Assembly (NCBI GenBank): GCA_024644045.1
Contig: JAHELT010000023.1
Location: 5,756-42,533 of the forward strand
Length of the DNA stretch: 36,778 bases
Direction of reading: 5' to 3'
Source of the DNA: Chromatiales bacterium
Lineage (GTDB): Bacteria; Pseudomonadota; Gammaproteobacteria; JAHELT01
Below the pieces are notes generated by a model. The model did not search any database, had not been told where the DNA came from, and saw nothing but the letters and a program-made list of their open reading frames with translations. A program made the position numbers and the translations under genes. Every line of letters starts with the position of its first letter. Within the stretch, counting starts at the first letter, position 1. Below, piece after piece: positions 26,030 through 35,849 of this stretch.

Positions 26030-28666
26030 ATGAGCACGGAACAAAACCAGCCAACTGAACAACCCCGAGCGGGCGCGAGCGACGACGACCTGCAGAAACT
26101 GGTTGCCGAAGCCGACGTAGGCGGGCGGCAGCCCACCGGATTTGCGCAGAAAGTACTGCTCGGCGGCGCACTCATCTGGTCGCTTTTCCAGATCTGGATA
26201 GCCTCGCCGCTGCCGTTCATGGACTGGCCGATCGTCGGCAGCTTCGGGGTGTTCAACGATACCGAAGCGCGTTCGATCCACCTCGCTTTCGCGGTTTTTC
26301 TCGCCTTCCTCGGCTACCCGGCGCTCAAGAAATCCCCGACCCGCCACATCCCGGTGCAGGACTGGATACTCGCCGTCGTCGCTGCGTTCTGCGCCAATTA
26401 TCTGTTTATCTTCTACGAGCAGTTATCGGCGCGGCCCGCCGCACCGATCGCAATGGATATCTGGGTGGCGTGCATCGGTATGGTGCTGTTGCTCGAGGCG
26501 ACGCGCAGGGCGCTCGGTCCGCCGCTGATGGTCATCGCGATCGTGTTTCTCGCCTACACGTTTGCCGGGCCCTACATGCCCAGCCTCATCGCGCACAAGG
26601 GTGCGTCGCTCGCCTCCGTCGTGAACCATCAGTGGATCACCACCGAGGGCGTGTTCGGTATCGCACTCGGGGTGTCCACGAGCTTCGTCTTCCTGTTCGT
26701 GCTGTTCGGGGCACTGCTCGATAAAGCCGGCGCCGGGAACTACTTCATCAAAGTGGCGTTTTCGCTGCTCGGCCACTACCGTGGCGGTCCCGCCAAGGCG
26801 GCCGTGGTGTCATCCGGACTCACCGGGCTCATATCCGGGTCGTCAATCGCCAATGTGGTCACCACCGGCACGTTCACGATCCCCATGATGAAGCGCGTCG
26901 GATTCTCCGCGGAGAAAGCGGGCGCGGTGGAAGTCGCCTCCTCGGTCAACGGCCAGATCATGCCGCCGGTGATGGGCGCAGCCGCTTTCCTCATGGTGGA
27001 GTACGTCGGCATAAGCTACGTAGAGGTCATCAAGCACGCGTTTCTCCCCGCCGTAATTTCGTACATCGCGCTGATCTACATCGTGCACCTGGAGGCGATG
27101 AAAGCGGATATGAAGGGGTTGCCGAAGCCGGGCACGCCTAAACCCTGGCTGCAACGCATCATCGGAATCCTGTTCGGTTTCATCGCGATGGCCGTGCTGG
27201 CGTTCGCGGTCTACTACGGCATCGGATGGATGAAGCCAGTATTCGGCGCAGCGGCCTCGTGGATCATCGCGGTCCTCGTCGGAGCAGTCTACGCAGGGCT
27301 GATTGCCTACGCCGCCCGGTATCCCGAGTTGGAGCTTGACGACCCCGACTCGCCCGTACTGTCACTGCCGGAAACCGGCCCGACGGTCAAGACCGGCTTG
27401 CACTACATACTTCCGGTGATCGTGCTGGTCTGGTGCCTGATGGTCGAGCGCCTGTCACCGGGCCTGTCAGCGTTCTGGGCCACCGTGCTGATGATGTTCA
27501 TCCTGCTGACCCAGCGCCCGCTGTTTGCGGTGTTTCGCAAGCAGGGCGAGGTCGGCACGGAGTGGAAGCGCGGCTTCAACGAGCTCATCGACGGACTGAT
27601 CAGCGGCGCACGCAACATGATCGGCATAGGCATCGCCACGGCGACCGCCGGCGTGATCGTGGGCGCAGTCTCGCAGACCGGCGTCGGGCTGGTACTGGCG
27701 GATCTGGTCGAAATTCTCTCGCTGGGCAATGTACTGCTGATGCTGGTGCTCACCGCGATCCTGAGCCTGGTGCTGGGCATGGGCCTGCCGACGACTGCCA
27801 ACTACATCGTCGTCTCGTCGTTGATGGCGCCCGTGGTTGTCGCCCTCGGCGAGCAGAGCGGCCTCATCGTGCCGCTCATCGCCGTACATCTGTTCGTGTT
27901 CTACTTCGGCATCATGGCAGACGTGACGCCGCCGGTAGGGCTCGCCTCCTTCGCCGCGGCGGCAGTCTCCGGCGGTGACCCGATCCGCACCGGCCTGGTC
28001 GCGTTCTTCTACAGTCTGCGCACGGCGGCGTTGCCCTTTCTGTTCATCTTCAATACCGATCTGCTGCTGATCAACGTGGACTTTGCACACGGTGTGCTGA
28101 TTTTCTGCATATCAACGGTAGCCATGCTGATATTCGCGGCGGCGACCCAGGGCTTCTTCTTCACCAAGAGCCGCTGGTACGAGTCGCTGCTGCTGCTGCT
28201 GGTGGCGTTCACCTTCTTCCGGCCCGGCTTCTGGATGGACCGCATCGTCGCACCCTACGAGGACACCCCACCGCAGGAAATGGCGCGTGTGGCGGGCGAA
28301 ACTCCCGCCGGCACCGAATTCCGGCTGCGCATCGCGGGCGAAGACGACGTCGGCAACCCGCGCGAGTTCGTGGCCGTCCTGCCGCTGGGGGAAGGCGCGA
28401 GTGGCGAGGAAAAGCTCGCCGCCACCGGCCTCGAGCTTCTCGAAGTCGACGGGCAGATGGTCGTCGACAACGTGGCCTTCGGCAGCGAGGCGCAGAAAGC
28501 GGGGCTCGCCTTCGATCAGAAGATCCTCGCGCTGCGTGTGCCGAGCGACCAGCCGAGCAAGGAATGGATGTGGATTCCGGCCCTCGCGGTGCTCGCCCTG
28601 ATAGTGTTGATGCAACGTGGGCGACGTGGGCGCGGACCGGAGCTCGCCGCGCCTGCCACGACCTGA
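26030..28666 (+). CDS. TAXI-TRAP permease, fused small and large subunits, copy 1
   Basis: This 878-aa membrane protein combines the 4-helix DctQ-like part (about residues 40-180) and the 12-helix DctM-like part (about 185-690). Hallmarks include the segments ALLDKAGAGNYFIKVAFSLL and GLISGSSIANVVTTGTFTIP, and MPPVMGAAAFLMVEY. A repeat-related half follows with MGLPTTANYIV and TPPVGLASFAAAA. A C-terminal DUF3394-type extension (about 700-878) includes a soluble segment with PDZ-like character (about 806-836) before a last helix. It imports the ligand delivered by a TAXI protein using an ion gradient. Confidence 0.92.
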   Translation: MSTEQNQPTEQPRAGASDDDLQKLVAEADVGGRQPTGFAQKVLLGGALIWSLFQIWIASPLPFMDWPIVGSFGVFNDTEARSIHLAFAVFLAFLGYPALKKSPTRHIPVQDWILAVVAAFCANYLFIFYEQLSARPAAPIAMDIWVACIGMVLLLEATRRALGPPLMVIAIVFLAYTFAGPYMPSLIAHKGASLASVVNHQWITTEGVFGIALGVSTSFVFLFVLFGALLDKAGAGNYFIKVAFSLLGHYRGGPAKAAVVSSGLTGLISGSSIANVVTTGTFTIPMMKRVGFSAEKAGAVEVASSVNGQIMPPVMGAAAFLMVEYVGISYVEVIKHAFLPAVISYIALIYIVHLEAMKADMKGLPKPGTPKPWLQRIIGILFGFIAMAVLAFAVYYGIGWMKPVFGAAASWIIAVLVGAVYAGLIAYAARYPELELDDPDSPVLSLPETGPTVKTGLHYILPVIVLVWCLMVERLSPGLSAFWATVLMMFILLTQRPLFAVFRKQGEVGTEWKRGFNELIDGLISGARNMIGIGIATATAGVIVGAVSQTGVGLVLADLVEILSLGNVLLMLVLTAILSLVLGMGLPTTANYIVVSSLMAPVVVALGEQSGLIVPLIAVHLFVFYFGIMADVTPPVGLASFAAAAVSGGDPIRTGLVAFFYSLRTAALPFLFIFNTDLLLINVDFAHGVLIFCISTVAMLIFAAATQGFFFTKSRWYESLLLLLVAFTFFRPGFWMDRIVAPYEDTPPQEMARVAGETPAGTEFRLRIAGEDDVGNPREFVAVLPLGEGASGEEKLAATGLELLEVDGQMVVDNVAFGSEAQKAGLAFDQKILALRVPSDQPSKEWMWIPALAVLALIVLMQRGRRGRGPELAAPATT

Positions 28667-28682
28667 ACCCGAGGGAATCGCG

Positions 28683-29114
28683 ATGTTCAAAAACGTCCTG
28701 TTGTCCGTCGATCTCAATCACGAGGCGTCGTGGAAAAAGGCGCTGCCCGTAGCAGTACAGAACTGCAAGACATTCGGCGCGCAACTGCACATCGTCATGG
28801 TGATGCCCGACTATGGCATGCCGATTGTCGCCAGTCATTTTCCAAAGAACTTTACGAAAAAACTCCAGACCGAGGCTGCGCGTCATCTCAAGGAGTTTGT
28901 CGATACGCACGTTGAACCGGGTCTCAACGCTGAGTACCACGTGCTCTCCGGCGGCACCGTCTACGAGCTGGTCCTCGAGTACGCAAAGAAACACGCCATC
29001 GATCTGATCGTCATGACAGCGTATCGTCCCGACCTGAAGGACTACCTCCTCGGTCCCAACGCCGAACGCGTGTCGCGGCACGCGAAGGCGTCGGTTCTGG
29101 TAGTGCGGGACTAG
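28683..29114 (+). CDS. universal stress protein (UspA family), TeaD-like position
   Basis: This 143-aa cytoplasmic protein has one Usp domain: MFKNVLLSVDLNHE at the start, and the final beta strand VSRHAKASVLVVRD. The first glycine of the usual GxxG nucleotide loop is not evident; LLGPNAERVS occupies the place. The ATG at 28683 has GAGGGA upstream and lies 16 bases after the permease stop, so it is co-transcribed. In Halomonas the Usp protein TeaD sits beside the TRAP transporter TeaABC and modulates it; a similar role is plausible. Confidence 0.88.
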   Translation: MFKNVLLSVDLNHEASWKKALPVAVQNCKTFGAQLHIVMVMPDYGMPIVASHFPKNFTKKLQTEAARHLKEFVDTHVEPGLNAEYHVLSGGTVYELVLEYAKKHAIDLIVMTAYRPDLKDYLLGPNAERVSRHAKASVLVVRD

Positions 29115-29431
29115 CGACGTCCGGCAGCCAGGCTGCGGTAATTCGTACGCGCGTCGCGGCCCCCCGCCCCGCACGATCCTCCGGATCGATTTGATCCCCG
29201 TCGCGCCGGCACTACCTGTTGCGGGCCTAACCCCCGCTGATCCGGACTCGGACATTGTCAAACGGCATACTCGCCCGACAGCAAGAGCTGACGGGCGGCG
29301 AGAAGCCTCCCGGCGGGGGCGGTTGTGCGCCACCCGGTCTCTCCCGGCCGAACGACCAGACACCCGCGTCTGGCGGTTGCTGCATGATTTGTTAGAGTGG
29401 TGAAGTCAGGCGTTTTTGCGGAGCCCGCCAC
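29115..29431. other. gap between the Usp gene and the second permease
   Basis: These 317 bases contain no supportable gene. GC-rich self-complementary stretches occur around 29280-29340. An AT-richer patch at 29385-29400 (TTTGTTAGAGT) could hold a weak -10, so the second permease may have its own promoter. No clear terminator follows the Usp gene. Confidence 0.35.
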
Positions 29432-32017
29432 ATGACCAAAACGCAGACGAACGCTAACGGGGCCGACGTCCAGGCGGCGCGCGAGATCGCACAAACCGAA
29501 AGCGGGCGACGGGACCCGCGCGGTTCCGCTCGGCACATCCTCATTACCGGTTTGCTCTGCTGGTCGCTGTTTCAGCTCTGGTACGCCTCGCCGCTGCCAT
29601 TTCTGTTCGAGGTTGGCGTGCTCAACAGCAACCAGGCACGCTCGGTGCATCTTGCCTTTGCGCTGTTCCTGGCGTTCACCGCCTACCCGGCGTCCAAACG
29701 CTCGCCGCACAGGCGCATTCCGGTGCTCGACTGGGTGTTCGCCATCGCCGGTGCTTTCGCCGGCGGCTATCTGTTCCTGTTCTACCAGGAGCTTTCGCAC
29801 CGCCCGGGGGCGCCAATTCTCCAGGATGTTTTTGTGGCCTGCATCGGCATGGCACTGCTACTGGAAGCGGTGCGCCGCTCGCTCGGGCCGCCCCTGGCCA
29901 TTGTCGCCATCCTGCTGCTTGCGTATACCTACTTCGGTCCGTACATGCCCGGGGTGATCGCTCACAAGGGCGCCTCGCTGCACACCATCGTCAATCATCA
30001 GTGGGTCACTACCGAAGGCGTGTACGGCGTTGCGCTCGGCGTCTCCACCGATTTCGTGTTTCTGTTCGTGCTGTTCGGCGCGCTGCTGGAGCAGGCCGGC
30101 GCCGGTAACTATTTCGTCAAGGTGGCGTTCTCGCTGCTCGGACACATGCGCGGCGGTCCGGCCAAGGCGGCAGTGCTCGCCTCGGCGACCACCGGGCTGA
30201 TTTCCGGGTCGTCGATTGCCAACGTCGTGACCACCGGCACTTTCACCATCCCCCTGATGAAGCGCGTGGGATTTTCCGCACGCAAAGCCGGCGCCATCGA
30301 GGTGGCAGCGTCAGTCAACGGTCAGCTGATGCCGCCGATCATGGGCGCAGCTGCCTTTCTGATGGTCGAGTACGTCGGTATTCCATACGTGGAAGTAATC
30401 AAGCACGCGTTTCTGCCGGCAGTCATCTCCTACATCGCGCTGCTCTATATCGTGCATCTGGAAGCGCTCAAAGCCGGCATGCAAGGTCTCTCGCGTCCGG
30501 TACAGAGCACCCTGGTGCGACGCCTGCTGTCGATGGTGCTGGTCGTCCTGAGCCTGATCGTGCTCTCAGGGCTGGTGTACTACGGCGTCGGCTGGACCAA
30601 GGATGTGTTCGGCGACGCCGCCCGCTGGATCGTCGGGGCGTGCATTTTCGCCGCCTACCTCGGTTTGCTGTGGTACGCCTCGCGCGTGCCGGAGCTCGAG
30701 GCGGATGATCCGAATGTCGCGCAGCTGACGTTGCCGCGGACCGGCCCTACGGTGAAATCCGGGCTGCATTTCCTGTTACCCGTGATCCTGCTGGTCTGGT
30801 GCCTGGTCGTGGAACGTTTCTCACCCGGATTGTCCGCCTTCTGGGCCTGCATGCTGATGATGGCGATCGTCGTCACGCAACGCCCGATCCTGGCAGCTTT
30901 TCGCGGCCTTGATCGGGCCGCGGTGCGTAACGCCGGGCACCGGGGCGCCGGCGACCTGTTCCGTGGCCTGGTTACAGGCGCACGCAACATGGTTGCAATC
31001 GGTGTGGCGACAGCGGCCGCCGGCATCGTCGTCGGCACGGTGACCCTGACCGGTATCGGGCTGGTGATGACCGAGTTCGTGGAAGTGATTTCCGGCGGTA
31101 ACATGATGCTGATGCTGGTGTTCACCGCCTTCATCTGCCTGGTGCTGGGTCTCGGGCTGCCAACCACGGCCAACTACATCGTGGTCTCGGCCTTGATGGC
31201 ACCGGTGATCGTGAACCTGGGTGCGGAGCACGGGCTCACCGTACCGCTGATTGCGGTACACCTGTTCGTCTTCTACTTCGGTATCCTGGCCGACGACACA
31301 CCGCCGGTGGGGCTCGCCGCCTACGCCGCGGCGGCGATATCACGCAGCGATCCGGTGATGACCGGGGTACAGGGCTTCGCCTACGATATCCGCACCGCGA
31401 TACTGCCGTTCATGTTCCTGTTCAACAACCAGTTGCTGTTGATCGGCATCGACGGCTGGTGGGAGCTGTTGCTCACGGTGTGCAGCGCCACGGGCGCCAT
31501 GCTCGTGTTCGCGGCGGCCACACAGGGTTATTTCCTCGCACGCAGTCGCTGGTGGGAATCGCTGGCGCTGCTGCTCGTTGCGTTCACCCTGTTTCGTCCG
31601 GGCTACTGGATCGACTTGAACTGGCCGCCGCTGGCACAGGTACCGCCCGCCGACGTCGTCGAGCTTGCCGCGCGCGGGGCCGACGCCGGCGCTGAGCGCA
31701 TGCTGCTCGCGATCGAGGGTGAAGCGTTGTCCGGCGACCGCGTGACCAAAACCATCGAGGTACCGCTGACCGGCACGGGCACCGGCGACGACCGGTTGCA
31801 GAGCGTCGGCCTTATCTTGCGCGAGGAAGATGGGCGGGTACTGGTCGACGACGTTATCTGGGGCAGTCCGGCCTACGAAGCGAACATCGAGTTCGACTGG
31901 GAGATCAAATCCGTACAATTGCCGCAGAGGCAACCTTCAAAGTACTGGATGCTGGCTCCCGCCCTGGGCCTGCTGCTGCTGATCGCGTTCATGCAGCGGT
32001 TGCGGTCGGCGCGCTGA
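29432..32017 (+). CDS. TAXI-TRAP permease, fused small and large subunits, copy 2
   Basis: This 861-aa paralogue of the permease at 26030 shares its full architecture: DctQ-like region, 12-helix DctM-like region and a C-terminal DUF3394-type extension ending LLLIAFMQRLRSAR. The two share long identical runs such as GLISGSSIANVVTTGTFTIP and GAAAFLMVEYVGI. The N-terminal 30 residues and the C-terminal soluble part diverge most. A differing residue such as TPPVGLAAYAAAA for TPPVGLASFAAAA lies near the transport core. It lacks its own adjacent binding protein and may use either of the two upstream. Confidence 0.92.
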   Translation: MTKTQTNANGADVQAAREIAQTESGRRDPRGSARHILITGLLCWSLFQLWYASPLPFLFEVGVLNSNQARSVHLAFALFLAFTAYPASKRSPHRRIPVLDWVFAIAGAFAGGYLFLFYQELSHRPGAPILQDVFVACIGMALLLEAVRRSLGPPLAIVAILLLAYTYFGPYMPGVIAHKGASLHTIVNHQWVTTEGVYGVALGVSTDFVFLFVLFGALLEQAGAGNYFVKVAFSLLGHMRGGPAKAAVLASATTGLISGSSIANVVTTGTFTIPLMKRVGFSARKAGAIEVAASVNGQLMPPIMGAAAFLMVEYVGIPYVEVIKHAFLPAVISYIALLYIVHLEALKAGMQGLSRPVQSTLVRRLLSMVLVVLSLIVLSGLVYYGVGWTKDVFGDAARWIVGACIFAAYLGLLWYASRVPELEADDPNVAQLTLPRTGPTVKSGLHFLLPVILLVWCLVVERFSPGLSAFWACMLMMAIVVTQRPILAAFRGLDRAAVRNAGHRGAGDLFRGLVTGARNMVAIGVATAAAGIVVGTVTLTGIGLVMTEFVEVISGGNMMLMLVFTAFICLVLGLGLPTTANYIVVSALMAPVIVNLGAEHGLTVPLIAVHLFVFYFGILADDTPPVGLAAYAAAAISRSDPVMTGVQGFAYDIRTAILPFMFLFNNQLLLIGIDGWWELLLTVCSATGAMLVFAAATQGYFLARSRWWESLALLLVAFTLFRPGYWIDLNWPPLAQVPPADVVELAARGADAGAERMLLAIEGEALSGDRVTKTIEVPLTGTGTGDDRLQSVGLILREEDGRVLVDDVIWGSPAYEANIEFDWEIKSVQLPQRQPSKYWMLAPALGLLLLIAFMQRLRSAR

Positions 32018-32034
32018 GTGAGTCCGGTCCTGCT

Positions 32035-33297
32035 TCAGCCGGTGTGCAACACACCGCCCGCGATGCCGATCGAGACCACGGCTACGCCCAGCCCGAGCAC
32101 CGCACGGCGCGAGTACATCCCCACCATCGACAGGCGCAGGCGCACCGGCGCAATCTTCGCCGACACGCTCCGCCGTTGCTCGCGGATGCGCCGACTGATG
32201 TAGGGGACGATCAAACCGGGCGATACCCGCATGAACAGCACTTTTTTCAGCGTCAGGCGGTCTTCTTCGGTGAGCAGCCGCTTGCGTTTTCTACTCGCTT
32301 TAGCCCGCCCCAGCACCGCACGACGCTCCTGCTCACGGCGTTTCTGCAACGCATCCTGCCGGGCGCCGGGCGCGGCGGCGCCGCCGCGGCCGGCTGCCGC
32401 GCCCGCTTGCGCCGCCGTAATCGGTGAGCCCGCAGCCGGTTGGGACACAGACTCTGCCCGGTTTACCACGCCACTGCGTGCCTGCTCTGGAGCCGGACCC
32501 GCCGTTGCGCGCTTCGCCGCAGCATCGTCGGGTGCGTCTTTTATTTCGGGCGTGGGCGCCGGCGACGTCTTCTGCTCAGCGAGCGCGACGCCGCCTCCGG
32601 CGATAACGACGACCGTCACGTTGTCCGAACCGCCACCCTCCAGCGCGGCGATGATCAGCCGATCGACCGCCACCTGCTCATCGCCGCTGTCGGCAATGAT
32701 CTCGGCAATGCTGGAATCGTCGACCTCGCCGGTAAGGCCGTCGGAGCACAGCATCAGGCACTCGCCCATCTTCAGTGCGCCCGTCGCTATACCGACTTCC
32801 AGTTGATCGACGCTACGGCTGCCGAGGCACTGAGTCAGTACGCTGCGGTCGGGATGATCGATCGCTTCCTGCTCGTTGATGACGCCGAGGTCGACCAGCG
32901 TCTGTACGTAGGAGTGATCATGGCTGACCTGCGAAAGACGTGCGCCGTCCCAGTGGTACGCGCGGCTGTCGCCGACCCACGCCACGTCGAAGTTACCCTC
33001 CGCGATACGCGCCGCGACGCACGTGCAGCCCATTCCGGCGACGCCCGGACCACCCTTGCGGCTGCCCTTGAGCACCGCCTTGTGCGCGAGATTCATGGCG
33101 CGATCCAGGGGCTCGCCGCGGGCTACCGCCGCATTCACGGTCTGCACCGCAATCGCGCTTGCCACCTCCCCGGCTTCGTGACCGCCCATGCCGTCGGCCA
33201 CGATCCATAGCCCCAGCTCGTCGTTGACCAGGTACGCGTCCTCGTTGTGATCACGGGCCAGGCCGACATCGGTACCGGCGCCGTAACGGGTAGTCAC
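32035..33297 (-). CDS. PP2C-type Ser/Thr protein phosphatase with C-terminal membrane helix
   Basis: This 420-aa metal-dependent phosphatase has all core motifs: DVGLARDHNEDA, VADGMGGHEAGEVAS, VAWVGDSRAY, LCSDGLTGEV and GGSDNVTVVVI, with the metal-binding aspartates intact. After the catalytic domain (about 1-240) comes a low-complexity Ala/Pro-rich linker, a basic patch (KRREQERRAVLGRAKASRKR) and a final membrane helix near 395-415, so the domain should face the cytoplasm. The GTG start overlaps the stop of the kinase gene by one base (TAGTG), so the pair is co-translated. It probably reverses the kinase. Confidence 0.9.
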   Translation of the reverse strand: MTTRYGAGTDVGLARDHNEDAYLVNDELGLWIVADGMGGHEAGEVASAIAVQTVNAAVARGEPLDRAMNLAHKAVLKGSRKGGPGVAGMGCTCVAARIAEGNFDVAWVGDSRAYHWDGARLSQVSHDHSYVQTLVDLGVINEQEAIDHPDRSVLTQCLGSRSVDQLEVGIATGALKMGECLMLCSDGLTGEVDDSSIAEIIADSGDEQVAVDRLIIAALEGGGSDNVTVVVIAGGGVALAEQKTSPAPTPEIKDAPDDAAAKRATAGPAPEQARSGVVNRAESVSQPAAGSPITAAQAGAAAGRGGAAAPGARQDALQKRREQERRAVLGRAKASRKRKRLLTEEDRLTLKKVLFMRVSPGLIVPYISRRIREQRRSVSAKIAPVRLRLSMVGMYSRRAVLGLGVAVVSIGIAGGVLHTG

Positions 33298-35849
33298 TAC
33301 GACAGCTCCCTGACGACACGAAAGCCGACGTTGCTGGTACGGTAGCTACGCGTGTTGTGACCGCGTGCGGCAGAACGACTGGAGCGCGGCCCGTAATACC
33401 AGGACCCGCCCCGCAACACACGCCGGCTGCAGTTACCCTGCAACCATGGAGCACCGTCGTTCGGAGCCTTGTCGTAGGAAGCGTTCAGGCAATCCTGCGT
33501 CCACTCGAACACGTTGCCGGCGGTATCGAACAATCCAAACGCGTTCGGTTCGAAAGAACCCACCGGCAGGGTTTGTTTTTCGTCCCACTCGCTGCGGCAG
33601 CCGTCGCAGTTCGCGCGTTTCTGCTCGACGCGCTCCCCCCACCAGTACGCGGTACTGGTGCCCGCACGTGCTACGTACTCCCACTCGGCCTCGCTAGGCA
33701 GCCGGTAGGTCGCACCGGTGACTTTGGACAGCCACTGCGCATAACTCTGCGCGTCGTTCCAGCTGACGTTGATCACCGGTCGCCGGCCACGACCCCAGCC
33801 GCGATCCTCCGGCTTCGGCCTGTTCATCGCCTGGGCGTACTGGTCGTACTCCTCGAACGTGACTTCGTACTTGCCGATGGCGAACGGGCTCGCTACAGCT
33901 ACCTTGTGTTGCGGCTCCTCGGTCTTGTCGCGCCCGGATTCGCCGTCCGGCGAGCCCATCGTAAAGTCGCCGGGGGGGATCACGATCAGCTCCGGACCGA
34001 CGCTTCCATCGCGCAGTACGTCGCGGAACACCGCGAACGGTTTACGCATGGCGCGGGCTTTCTCGAGACCGGCGCGCGCCCTTTCGTCGCCCGGAAAGGC
34101 TGCCAGAGCGGCCTCGTAGTGGCGTATGGCAGCCGGCTTGTCGAAATCCGCCATGGCCGCCTCGGCCTTCTTGCGTTGCGCATCCGCTTCCTTGCGTGCG
34201 CTGGCCGTCTGCACATACACATTCTCGGCGCGCTTGCGTATTTCAGCCGCCGTGGCCGGGACGTCGCCGCCGCCGTGAACCTGGGCCTGCGTGATGTACT
34301 TCTCGACCGTTTCGAGATCGCCGGCCTCGGCGGCTTCCCGCGCAAGGTTGAGAAACGCCGCGCTGGCTTCCGCGGGCTCGATCCAGCGCTCACCGACTTT
34401 GACCAGCTCGCCGCCGGAAAGCGTGACGGATTGGCGTACCGTGTCGCCTTCCAGAATCTCTACTTTGACGACCGCGTCCTTGTAGCGTTCCAGGCGCAGC
34501 AGTATCTCGTGTTCGCCCGCGGCGATTTCCGCGATGGTGGCTGGCGTGCGTTCGGACTGCAGCTCGCCGTTGATGAAGATCCTCGCGTTTGGCGGTTCGC
34601 TCAACACGGTCACCGCGCCGAGACCCGGCAACAGCGTAACGTCACGTTTCAGCACCTTGTCGTCGACCAGCTCGACCTCTTCCTCATACGGGCGGAAATA
34701 CTTGTGATCGATGGACAGCGTGTGTTTGCCCGCTGGCAGCTTGGCGCTCAGCGTCGGCGTTTTTCCGAGCACGTGCCCGTCCAGGCGCACTTCGGCGGCG
34801 GGTGGATTGGTACGCACCTGCAGGATAGCCCGCCCTTCGGCGAGGTTGGTCACTCTTTCGCCGTTGGTGGGGTCCCCGATCAGCGTACGTCCGCCGTCGA
34901 CCGTCTCGACGTACCGCCCCGGCGGTTGCAGCGTGAAGTAGCCAATGCCGACACCGATCATCAATACCAGCGCGAACGCACCCCAGATCACGAATGGGTT
35001 TGCCTGGCGTGGCTGAACGGCCGCGCCCAGCGTGGTGGCGGTTCGCTGCTTGCTTTTCAGCAGCTCGGCTGCGGCCTGAACCAGCTCTTCGGACGTCTGG
35101 TAACGCTCGCGCGCATCCTTCGCGAGCATTTTCTGCAACATCGGATCGTATTCGGCCAGATCCGGCGGTAGATGCGGTACCGGCTGGCTCACGTGCATGA
35201 TCCCGATCGCCACCGAGTCATCCGCCTGGTACGGCACCTTGCCGGTGAGCATCTCGTAGAGCACGATCCCCAGGCTGTAGATGTCCGAACGCCCGTCGAC
35301 CGGCTTGCCGCGCGCCTGCTCCGGGCTCATATAGTGCGGCGTGCCGATACTCATCCCGGTACCGGTCATGCGCGTCCCCGAATCGGCGGCTTTCGCAATG
35401 CCGAAGTCGGTCAGCACCGCCGAGCCGTCATCGCGGAACAGGATGTTTTCGGACTTGACGTCCCGATGCACGAAGCCCTGCTTGTGCGCGTAGTTGAGCG
35501 CCGAGGCAACGTCGATCATGATGCGCAGGGCGTCCAGGGGTTCCAGCGCGCCACGCGCCTTGAGCCGGCGTTTGAGGTCACCGCCACTGATATGTTCCAT
35601 GGCGATGTAGTGGTGCTGTTCGGCCACCCCGACGTCGTAAACGCCGACGATATGGGGGTGGTTGAACTTCGCAATCGTCTTACCTTCCTTGATGAAACGC
35701 TGCGTAAATGTCTGATCTGCCGCCAGCGAGGGCGCCATGACCTTGAGCGCTACCGAGCGATCGAGCGATTCCTGCGTCGCCAGAAAAACGGTCGCCATAC
35801 CGCCATGACCAAGTTCCCGCTTGATCCTATAGCCCGGTATTTCGGTCAT
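33297..35849 (-). CDS. membrane Ser/Thr protein kinase with PEGA repeats and FGE-sulfatase-like domain
   Basis: This 850-aa protein starts with a Hanks-type kinase (1-270): glycine loop LGHGGMATVF, K36, HRDVK with D130, DFG with D148, and activation segment GTPHYMSPEQ. A membrane helix follows at about 288-310. Outside lie two PEGA-type repeats (about 345-480) and a helical stretch with a TPR-like unit. The C-terminal domain is SUMF1/FGE-like (about 610-850), with AEWEYVARAG, GNVFEWTQDC and RVLRGGSW...GFRVVR. The FGE catalytic cysteines are replaced (YY and S after GGSW), so it is likely a binding rather than oxidising domain. Confidence 0.9.
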   Translation of the reverse strand: MTEIPGYRIKRELGHGGMATVFLATQESLDRSVALKVMAPSLAADQTFTQRFIKEGKTIAKFNHPHIVGVYDVGVAEQHHYIAMEHISGGDLKRRLKARGALEPLDALRIMIDVASALNYAHKQGFVHRDVKSENILFRDDGSAVLTDFGIAKAADSGTRMTGTGMSIGTPHYMSPEQARGKPVDGRSDIYSLGIVLYEMLTGKVPYQADDSVAIGIMHVSQPVPHLPPDLAEYDPMLQKMLAKDARERYQTSEELVQAAAELLKSKQRTATTLGAAVQPRQANPFVIWGAFALVLMIGVGIGYFTLQPPGRYVETVDGGRTLIGDPTNGERVTNLAEGRAILQVRTNPPAAEVRLDGHVLGKTPTLSAKLPAGKHTLSIDHKYFRPYEEEVELVDDKVLKRDVTLLPGLGAVTVLSEPPNARIFINGELQSERTPATIAEIAAGEHEILLRLERYKDAVVKVEILEGDTVRQSVTLSGGELVKVGERWIEPAEASAAFLNLAREAAEAGDLETVEKYITQAQVHGGGDVPATAAEIRKRAENVYVQTASARKEADAQRKKAEAAMADFDKPAAIRHYEAALAAFPGDERARAGLEKARAMRKPFAVFRDVLRDGSVGPELIVIPPGDFTMGSPDGESGRDKTEEPQHKVAVASPFAIGKYEVTFEEYDQYAQAMNRPKPEDRGWGRGRRPVINVSWNDAQSYAQWLSKVTGATYRLPSEAEWEYVARAGTSTAYWWGERVEQKRANCDGCRSEWDEKQTLPVGSFEPNAFGLFDTAGNVFEWTQDCLNASYDKAPNDGAPWLQGNCSRRVLRGGSWYYGPRSSRSAARGHNTRSYRTSNVGFRVVRELS

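Noticed and set aside
33297-33420. Diversity-generating retroelement target in the FGE-like C-terminus
   Set aside because: The C-type-lectin-like tail is the right fold, but no reverse transcriptase, no template repeat and no marked run of AAC/AAY codons are present in the window.
32035-35849. Type VI secretion PpkA/PppA pair
   Set aside because: The kinase carries PEGA and FGE-like domains instead of a von Willebrand domain, and no secretion genes are nearby.
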